DNA from: Burkholderiales bacterium
Lineage (GTDB): Bacteria; Pseudomonadota; Gammaproteobacteria; Burkholderiales; Usitatibacteraceae
NCBI GenBank assembly: GCA_014378085.1
Contig: JACMOJ010000542.1
Span: 1 to 15,316, forward strand
Direction: 5' to 3'
Length of the DNA: 15,316 nucleotides
Each line of letters opens with the position of its first letter. The stretch's first letter is position 1. The notes below the pieces were generated by a model, which saw nothing but the letters and a program-made list of their open reading frames with translations, was not told the origin of the DNA and searched no databases. The translations under genes and the position numbers were made by a program. Positions 7,281 through 12,563 of the stretch are shown here, piece by piece.

Positions 7281-7369
7281 GGCGTTGGCGGTGCAACCGC
7301 ACTCATCTCGACCATGATCCCGATCATCATCGGCATGACGAAGCTGGGTATATGACCAAGGCTGTTTGA
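7281..7369 (+). pseudogene. Relic of an SLC13/DASS transporter gene 3' end
   Basis: Translated from 7281, the fragment reads GVGGATALISTMIPIIIGMT, matching FASATALASTMIPIII of the intact transporter (residues 421-436). At DNA level, 18 bases at 7314-7331 equal 4605-4622. Fourteen bases at 7326-7339 equal 4659-4672, and fourteen bases at 7346-7359 (GGGTATATGACCAA) equal 4854-4867. In the relic these blocks are adjacent, whereas in the intact gene they span about 260 bases, so internal stretches have been lost. The last block is in a different frame (YMTKAV then stop, compared with YMTKAG then stop in the intact gene). The 5' part of the gene is absent. It may derive from the neighbouring gene or from a paralogue. 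Confidence 0.7.
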
Positions 7370-7426
7370 AACAAGGCCTGCCGAAGTAGGCCCTGCCCTG
7401 TCGAATGTGTTCAAGCGGATATTCGA

Positions 7427-8008
7427 TTACTGCAGCTCAGGCAACGGCTCGGACACTTCAACAATCGTGGTACCTGCCACCTTAAAGTGGAACTTGGTGA
7501 CAACCGGTTTTGTCCAGAAATCCTTGTTCTTTTCCGTGCGCGAAAACGTCGGCGCACCCACGGTGACTGTAGCGTCATAAACGCCATCACCGGCCAGTGG
7601 CGTGTTCCAAGCGTAATGCAGACCACTACCGCCCCAGCTCGGGTGTAACGTTCCCATCACTTTTTTCTTGTTGCTATTGTTGATTGCACTGAACGTGATC
7701 TCAGCGTAAGGAATGCGCGTTTTGGACACCGGATCAACCGGTTTGACTTCAACGTGAAACAGGTCGCCCTTGGCAGGCTTCTTCTCCATCCACATGGGAG
7801 GTTTCCCCATTTGCATCCACATGCTCTCACCACCTTCGATTTCAAGCGTGATACTCATCTTGTCTACCAGCGTCCGGCCAATAAGCACAGCACCCTTGGC
7901 CGTGTCCTGTGCGGGGGATAGCAATTTTACTTTCGGCTCTGCGGCCAGAGAGACAGGTGCAATCAGTCCGCAAGCAAGAGTTGCAATGATGCGTGTCGCG
8001 ATGTTCAT
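7427..8008 (-). CDS. Exported Met-rich protein, probably periplasmic metal-binding (Tp34/P19 iron-transport-like)
   Basis: The 193-residue product has a clear signal peptide, with cleavage expected after LAA (about residue 23). A Met-rich stretch follows at 63-74 (MWMQMGKPPMWM). Then come FHVEVKPVDPV (84-94), PYAEITFSAINNS (100-112) and HPSWGGSGLHYAWNTPL (122-138), ending in GDGVYDATVTV (141-151). The pattern of HxE, PY, a late Gly-rich HY and GxGxY strands resembles the immunoglobulin-like Tp34/P19/FetP iron-transport family, in which Met and His residues bind copper or iron. Here H85, E87, H122, H131 and the Met cluster are candidate ligands (inference). No FTR1-type permease is nearby, so the partner is unknown. 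The start is supported by GGAG 8 nt upstream of the ATG. Confidence 0.6.
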   Translation of the reverse strand: MNIATRIIATLACGLIAPVSLAAEPKVKLLSPAQDTAKGAVLIGRTLVDKMSITLEIEGGESMWMQMGKPPMWMEKKPAKGDLFHVEVKPVDPVSKTRIPYAEITFSAINNSNKKKVMGTLHPSWGGSGLHYAWNTPLAGDGVYDATVTVGAPTFSRTEKNKDFWTKPVVTKFHFKVAGTTIVEVSEPLPELQ

Positions 8009-8185
8009 TTGAATTGCTCCGGTTCGTATAGCGATTTGGCGGTCTCCGCCATCGACCTAAATCGGTCACGGGACGACGAGCGGGGTCTGTACATAGGATG
8101 TGGCCGATAACGGTGTACATGCGCAGCGACATGCGGTCGGTGCGCTGGCGCACGGGGATTGCTTAGGTTCGGGGTGCTGAGGCGG

Positions 8186-9715
8186 TCAATTGCACGACGC
8201 AACGTACAAGATGATCAGCGGCGGCACGCAGAACCAGAGCATGAAGGTAAGTGCCAGCACAATCACGCTGTCGATTCGCTCGGGCATATCACCAACGGTC
8301 AAACGGTGCATACGCCGCAACAACCACACGCCATGTAAAGTGCCACCGGCCGCGCTCCAACCGAACAGGGCAGCCGTATCTTCCATGGTTAGCGCGACTA
8401 GTGCAGCGATGGTTGGCGCGGCTACGGTCGCCACCATGGCGAGGCGCACCGCGCCTCTTTTCCCGAGTTTGACCACGAGCGTGCGCTTCGCCGCTGCCTC
8501 GTCGGCCTCGCGGTCGGGGCATCCCGCGAGCAGGATCGAAGGCAACACCGCGAAACCTAGCGGCAGCGCCAACAGCCACGGCGCGGAATTCATCCAGCTG
8601 CCCCCTTGGACGAGGTAGCCCGCCATGATTGCGCCGGCGCTATGCGTGAGCGCCACATCCAACTCGCCGAGCCCGCGATGCGAAAGCTTTAATGGTGGCA
8701 CCGTATAGGCCATCGCGAGGACAGCGAAGATGCCGTAGAGAACGGCAACTGCGGCGGTTGATCCCTGCGGCGCGGTGGCGAGCAGAATCGTCAGCGCCAG
8801 GGCCGCGCCGATGATCGTCAGACCAATCCCCATGCGCATCGCGCGGCGGTCGAGTCGGCCATCCACCAAGACCCGTGAGCCGCCAGTAAATAGTCCCGCG
8901 TTGCGGTTTCGCCGGTCACTTTCAAAGTCGAACCAGTCATTGAGAAAGACGGTGGCCGCTTCAAGTAGAAACAAAGTGAGATAGCCAAGCCAATACGGTG
9001 TCATCGACATCGGTGTGCCCGCGCAGGCGGCTAGCGCGCCGACCGTGTAGACGATCCAAGTCATTGGATAAAACTGTAGTCGCAGCGCGGCAAGCCATGC
9101 CAAAAGCGTTTGCCTCCGGCATTGCGCCGGTGAGAGCGCACCATGAATCAAGCGCGAACCGATTGCCCGCGATTGATCCAACCAGCGGCTGCGCTCAGCA
9201 TTCGTGGAATTGACAACCGGCCCGAACGCTTTGACCAGCGTGGTGTGCACACCGCAATAGCCAAGTGTCGCGCGCACCAGCGCGTGTCGCCCCGGTGCGC
9301 CGTAAACGAATCGGTAAAAAAGCGGCGGCGTGTCCATCGTCGTGATCAAGTCGGCGGTGCGACTCGCGAGCAGTTTGTCCCAATGGGTCGGCGTGACGTG
9401 ACGAAACGCGAACCCCGGCGTCAAGACCCGATCAATAAAGCCCTTCAGCAGCGCGGGGAAAGTGCCCCACCATGTCGGATAGACTAAAACAAGATGCTCG
9501 GCCCAACCAATGTTGCGCTGCGCGCGGATCAAATCCGGTTCCAGCGTTTGCTGCTCGGGCGACGGTTCATGGACATCGGGATCAAACTGCATCTCGCTCA
9601 GGATTAATTCGCGACATTCAACCCCCGCCTCGCGTGCGCCAGCCGCGTACGCGTCGAATAGCGAACCGCACAGGCTGTCACGGCGAGGATGCGCAAGTAT
9701 TAGCAGGCAGCGCAT
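8186..9715 (-). CDS. Fusion of NAD(P)H quinone reductase (flavodoxin fold) and UbiA-family prenyltransferase
   Basis: One uninterrupted 509-residue frame joins two enzymes. Residues 1-195 are an NQO1/MdaB-like flavoprotein: LLILAHPRRDSLCGSLF at the N-terminus and YPTWWGTFPALLKGFIDRV (79-97) with GFAF (101-104), the family's FMN/FAD-binding signature. Residues from about 205 are a multi-helix UbiA membrane domain. Its two Asp-rich prenyl-diphosphate motifs are intact: NDWFDFESD (259-267) and DREADEAAAKRT (401-412). YTVPPLKLSHRGLGELDVA (337-355) resembles MenA-type DHNA prenyltransferases. Family knowledge predicts prenylation of an aromatic or quinone acceptor at the membrane; coupling to quinone reduction is inference. 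AAAGG lies 6 nt before the ATG. The next minus-strand gene is 177 bases downstream. Confidence 0.88.
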   Translation of the reverse strand: MRCLLILAHPRRDSLCGSLFDAYAAGAREAGVECRELILSEMQFDPDVHEPSPEQQTLEPDLIRAQRNIGWAEHLVLVYPTWWGTFPALLKGFIDRVLTPGFAFRHVTPTHWDKLLASRTADLITTMDTPPLFYRFVYGAPGRHALVRATLGYCGVHTTLVKAFGPVVNSTNAERSRWLDQSRAIGSRLIHGALSPAQCRRQTLLAWLAALRLQFYPMTWIVYTVGALAACAGTPMSMTPYWLGYLTLFLLEAATVFLNDWFDFESDRRNRNAGLFTGGSRVLVDGRLDRRAMRMGIGLTIIGAALALTILLATAPQGSTAAVAVLYGIFAVLAMAYTVPPLKLSHRGLGELDVALTHSAGAIMAGYLVQGGSWMNSAPWLLALPLGFAVLPSILLAGCPDREADEAAAKRTLVVKLGKRGAVRLAMVATVAAPTIAALVALTMEDTAALFGWSAAGGTLHGVWLLRRMHRLTVGDMPERIDSVIVLALTFMLWFCVPPLIILYVASCN

Positions 9716-9967
9716 CGCCGGCCTTTGGCTTTGCCCGCGGCACCAGTGGCAATGGCACGCGCGTCAGCCGACGGTAGCGTCCAGCTGCGGCCATACATTA
9801 CCAATGTCGAAATCGAAGGATTCGAGGTCGATTTGATTTTCATACTCACCGCCCTACTGCCATAGATTTATGCCGGTTGTATTGAGATGTGTGCGGGTCA
9901 TGGCGCCTAGCTTCTTACCAAAACAATTTGACCCCTTATCCCTCATGCCGGCAATTTATTCGAGATG

Positions 9968-9996
9968 GCCGCCGGCAGATGCATGTGTGCGGCGGC
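9968..9996. terminator. GC-rich hairpin, possible terminator
   Basis: GCCGCC (9968-9973) pairs with GGCGGC (9991-9996), extended inside by GCA/TGC after a one-base bulge. On the plus strand it is followed by TTTAAAC, a weak U-tract. On the minus strand it lies directly after the stop of the frame 9998-10213. Which transcript it would end is unclear. Confidence 0.4.
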
Positions 9997-9997
9997 T

Positions 9998-10213
9998 TTA
10001 AACATTAAAGCTTGTTCGCTCGACGCCTAATGTGCGGCATCGTACCGCCGTGATCGTCAGGCACCGCGATTGTTCGTCATTGCCGTTCACCGTCGCCGTA
10101 AATTGCGGATGGTTTTTGTAAATTAACAATTCCAACGCGCGCTGACGAACAGACGTCGCACCGCGTGGAAACAACAATTCCTGCAGGTCGCGCCTTGCGC
10201 CGCCGTGATGCAC
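9998..10213 (-). CDS. Doubtful 71-codon open frame, possibly a gene fragment
   Basis: GTG 10213 opens 71 codons; a stop lies only a few codons upstream in frame. The N-terminal half (HHGGARRDLQELLFPRG, then RQRALELLIYKNHPQFTATV) has a plausible protein composition, while the end looks random. No ribosome site is visible and I recognise no family. A GC-rich hairpin follows the stop. It could be a decayed fragment or a chance frame. Confidence 0.25.
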   Translation of the reverse strand: MHHGGARRDLQELLFPRGATSVRQRALELLIYKNHPQFTATVNGNDEQSRCLTITAVRCRTLGVERTSFNV

Positions 10214-10321
10214 ATCCAGCAGCTTCTATGACCAAGCTCGTAACCGCACAACTATCGCCGCTAACGGTTTAACAGGAACAGTCGCTGTCCACAAACTTTG
10301 CGTTCTAACAATGCGCAACAA

Positions 10322-10338
10322 TTGACACTTATTTGTCA
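10322..10338 (+). promoter_or_regulatory. Consensus-like -35 box within a short inverted repeat, upstream of DUF2945
   Basis: TTGACA (10322-10327) matches a sigma-70 -35 element. TGACA (10323-10327) and TGTCA (10334-10338) form an inverted repeat with a 6-base spacer. No good -10 stands at the expected spacing, so promoter function is tentative; a repressor overlapping the -35 would be one reading. Confidence 0.3.
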
Positions 10339-10381
10339 CACGCGTCGCTAAGCTTAAACATTTGCAATCTAAAGGAAAAAC

Positions 10382-10651
10382 ATGACAACAAAAGACTTTA
10401 AAACTGGCGACAAGGTGAGTTGGAACAGCACGCAGGGCAAGGTAACGGGAACGGTTAAGAAAAAACTTACTGCGCCGATTAATATCAAGACCCATCATGT
10501 GGCCGCTTCCCCTGATAATCCACAATTATTGGTTGAAAGTGCTAAGAGCGGAAAACTGGCGGCGCATAAACCGACAGCGTTGCATCGGGTAAAAGCTGGG
10601 GCGAAGTCTGCTACGGCAGCTAATACAACAAAGCGCGTGGCGATCAAATAA
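10382..10651 (+). CDS. DUF2945 (HVA1/hypervirulence-associated TUDOR) domain protein
   Basis: The 89-residue product begins FKTGDKVSWNSTQGKVTGTV (6-25), continues with KKKLTAPINIKTHHVAAS and DNPQLLVESAKSGKLAAHKPTALHRV, and ends in a basic, Ala/Thr-rich tail. This is the standard DUF2945 layout: a small SH3/TUDOR-like barrel common in bacteria and fungi with no agreed biochemical role. A strong ribosome site AAAGGA (10371-10376) is 5 nt before the ATG. It probably forms a transcription unit with the small frame 50 bases downstream. Confidence 0.88.
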   Translation: MTTKDFKTGDKVSWNSTQGKVTGTVKKKLTAPINIKTHHVAASPDNPQLLVESAKSGKLAAHKPTALHRVKAGAKSATAANTTKRVAIK

Positions 10652-10701
10652 GTACAGGCGAAACCCGGGCGGGTTAAGCGGAATTTAAAAAGGCGATAAA
10701 C

Positions 10702-10872
10702 ATGTCGTCGAAGACATTAGCGGCGTGGTTAAAGACTGCAGAGTCGAAAAAGCTTGGCCTCAAATCCACCGAAGCAGCAGGCTTAACGTGGTTATGCGAC
10801 GAACGCCATGAACGGCTGTCCGGAGAGCTCTCCTTGCTGCGCCGCTGGAATGCGCAGACGCAAAAGCGCTAG
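10702..10872 (+). CDS. Unrecognised 56-residue small protein downstream of DUF2945
   Basis: ATG 10702 to TAG 10870-10872. AAAAGG lies 8-9 nt before the ATG, a good ribosome site. The sequence starts MSSKTLAAWLKTAESKKLGL, continues with EAAGLTWLCDERHERL and ends SLLRRWNAQTQKR: charged, helical, basic, soluble, with three Trp and one Cys. Spacing and strand suggest co-transcription with the DUF2945 gene. I do not recognise the family. The frame past the TAG reads FNGTKIVYSEATEGG before entering the antisense of the next gene, which may be chance or an old C-terminal extension cut by a nonsense mutation. Confidence 0.55.
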   Translation: MSSKTLAAWLKTAESKKLGLKSTEAAGLTWLCDERHERLSGELSLLRRWNAQTQKR

Positions 10873-10932
10873 TTCAACGGCACCAAGATCGTTTACTCCG
10901 AGGCGACCGAGGGCGGCGACTTCAGGCCAACC

Positions 10933-12033
10933 TTAATCGTGCCGCAACAAATCGCCATAGACGGTATATTCGCCGTCTTTACGGTCAGGCCCCGGCGCGT
11001 CGTACAGCACTAACCAGCGCGGTTTGCCACCGGCAAGGTGTGGGGGCAGATCACAAATCGCCTCCGCACGATTGGTGCCTCGACCATGCGGTAGCACCAT
11101 GGATTCGGTCAACGATGATTCAAACCGTACGGCATCACGATTTGCGGCCAGCGCTGACTTTGCCGCCGCCCATTTATAGACGCGTATCTCGCCATCGAGT
11201 GCCATCGTCGGCCCCGCCAAGACGTACAAATCGTCGTCCGAAAAATGCAGGTCGCGAATGCCTAAGCCGTCCAGTTGCAAAAAGTGTTTACGCAACAAGA
11301 TGCCGCTATCATCGAGCGGCATAAGTCGCAGCGGCTCGCCGCGTTTCTTTACACTGACGTCCACCGCAATTTCGAGCATGGCCGACCAACCGCGCAATAC
11401 CGGGCCGCGCAGCCCGAGGAACATTCGCCCGCCATCCACCGCGAGACCCTCAATATCGAATCCATTATCTTTACCTGGAATCGCAAGGTAGGCACCAAAG
11501 TGCACATCATTTTCAATAAGGCGTGTTAGTAAATTATTTTCACTGTTACCTTCTAGGCGCCGCGCACGCCGACCGTCTTTCGCCAGACCCACTAAACATG
11601 GTTCGCCCGCCGCATCGCCTTCAATCGGAATGCACGCCAACAATCGGCGGTTCCCATCTAGCGATACTTTGGAAAGTCGTTTCGCGTTTTCGGCGTGACC
11701 GCGATCCGGTTTCGCGTTTTTACGTTTCAGTCCATGCGAGCCGACGACCCACAGATAGCCATCGACAATGGCCATGCCTTCCAAGTCCGCTTCGTCCTCT
11801 GCGTCCCCCGGTAAATCAAGCAGGTTTGCCAGTGGAAACGAACGCACATCGCCATATCGCAATGTCTCACTGCCGGTCACTTCCAGTCGGCGCAGCCGAT
11901 CCAGCCCACAAGCTTCGTCCCCCGCCACCCACAACCAATCGCCAGAAAACGCGGCACCGGACAAATTGGCATGGACTAATGCGCCGGATTCAAACTCTAA
12001 ACGGACTGCGTTGGCGGTGCGCGTATTTCGCAT
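10933..12033 (-). CDS. DUF3616 domain protein
   Basis: The 366-residue product matches the DUF3616 family, whose members have beta-rich, repeat-like sequence suggesting a propeller-type fold. Visible features are GAAFSGDWLWVAGDE (about 26-40), DLEGMAIVDGYLWVVGSHGLKRK (83-105), FDIEGLAVDGGRMFLGLRGPVLRG (192-215), LGIRDLHFSDDDLYVLAGPT (256-275) and a C-terminal RWLVLYDAPGPDR. The repeated xxEGxAxxxGxLxxGxRG pattern is typical. There is no signal peptide, so it is probably cytosolic. Function is unknown in the family. AAGAG lies 7 nt before the ATG. It converges with the DUF2945 pair, 60 bases from the small frame. Confidence 0.85.
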   Translation of the reverse strand: MRNTRTANAVRLEFESGALVHANLSGAAFSGDWLWVAGDEACGLDRLRRLEVTGSETLRYGDVRSFPLANLLDLPGDAEDEADLEGMAIVDGYLWVVGSHGLKRKNAKPDRGHAENAKRLSKVSLDGNRRLLACIPIEGDAAGEPCLVGLAKDGRRARRLEGNSENNLLTRLIENDVHFGAYLAIPGKDNGFDIEGLAVDGGRMFLGLRGPVLRGWSAMLEIAVDVSVKKRGEPLRLMPLDDSGILLRKHFLQLDGLGIRDLHFSDDDLYVLAGPTMALDGEIRVYKWAAAKSALAANRDAVRFESSLTESMVLPHGRGTNRAEAICDLPPHLAGGKPRWLVLYDAPGPDRKDGEYTVYGDLLRHD

Positions 12034-12163
12034 GCGATTACTCTTGTCTTGGTTGGAGTGTTTAAATCATTCTGGGTCACGAGTATTTTCCCGACCCATA
12101 GACAGCGGGCCGGCTCAAACTATTTCAATGGACAACCTTTTTGTAATGCAGTTCGACGACGCG

Positions 12164-12193
12164 ATGCGAAGTTATGCGAAGTCATGCGAAGGC
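12164..12193. repeat. 10-bp tandem repeat, three copies
   Basis: ATGCGAAGTT, ATGCGAAGTC and ATGCGAAGGC are contiguous. A related GCGCGAAGGC follows at 12204-12213. The array lies about 130 bases upstream of the DUF3616 start. Confidence 0.8.
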
Positions 12194-12246
12194 GTGGCCC
12201 ATCGCGCGAAGGCGCTCCGTAATAGGGCCTAATCGACTGAGTACGA

Positions 12247-12387
12247 CTAACCCGACACCAGCACCACATCCCAACGCACACAGAGTGCGCCCTTCTCGGC
12301 CGCACCGCTTGCCGCATCCACTTTAACGATGACGATTTCTTTAATCCGAATGTTGTTGAGAATACGGTTGTAAATCGTGTCTGCTAC
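12247..12387 (-). pseudogene. 46-codon open frame lacking a start codon, possible gene remnant
   Basis: Between a TGA (12388-12390 on the complement) and a TAG (12247-12249), 46 codons read ADTIYNRILNNIRIKEIVIV, then KVDAASGAAEKGALCVRWDVVLVSG. The composition (alternating hydrophobics, then a strand-rich end) is protein-like, but there is no ATG, GTG or TTG near the beginning. It may be the C-terminal remnant of a lost gene or use an atypical start. Family not recognised. Confidence 0.35.
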
Positions 12388-12563
12388 TCATGGCACTAGC
12401 GTAAGCGAATATCGGCATCGACTTTGGAAGGTACATGATTGAAGTCGCAACAAAATTAATTGTTGCCGCGGTCGGCAAACACAGGGATTGCGCCAACACG
12501 GCATGCTTCACGACGTGTTAGGACAGCTCGTCGCCTGTTATTCCGTTTGCGCGTCGCGCGGTG

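Larger units (their letters stand above)
7007..7426. other. Intergenic region with a tandem repeat and a decayed gene fragment
   Basis: About 420 bases separate the CYTH-CHAD start from the next minus-strand stop. The region holds a 10-bp tandem repeat (7091-7120) and a transporter relic (7281-7369), described separately. Other open frames here lack ribosome sites and protein-like composition. No clear promoter was identified. Confidence 0.6.
9716..10381. other. 666-base intergenic region with weak frames and a hairpin
   Basis: This gap lies between the divergent fusion gene and the DUF2945 gene. It contains a hairpin (9968-9996), a dubious minus-strand frame (9998-10213), and an element near 10322 described separately. 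A 36-codon plus frame from ATG 9752 (MARASADGSVQLRPYITNVE and onward) reads as protein-like but has no ribosome site and no recognised family. No RNA gene or mobile element is seen. Confidence 0.5.
12034..12563. other. 530-base intergenic region with a tandem repeat and an orphan frame
   Basis: Between the DUF3616 start and the TonB receptor stop the region holds a 10-bp tandem repeat (12164-12193) and a start-less minus-strand frame (12247-12387). Remaining open frames on either strand look like chance. No tRNA or clear terminator is seen. Confidence 0.55.

Noticed and set aside
8088..8119. Two TGTACA palindromes 26 bases apart upstream of the Met-rich protein gene
   Set aside because: Six-base palindromes occur often by chance and no promoter is visible beside them; kept only as a note.
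9143..9487. Long plus-strand frames opposite the quinone reductase-UbiA fusion
   Set aside because: They are antisense shadows; the minus-strand frame contains all the conserved motifs.
9887..9950. Possible insertion-sequence debris in the AT-richer part of the 9.7-10.4 kb gap
   Set aside because: No terminal inverted repeats, target duplication or transposase-like translation could be found.
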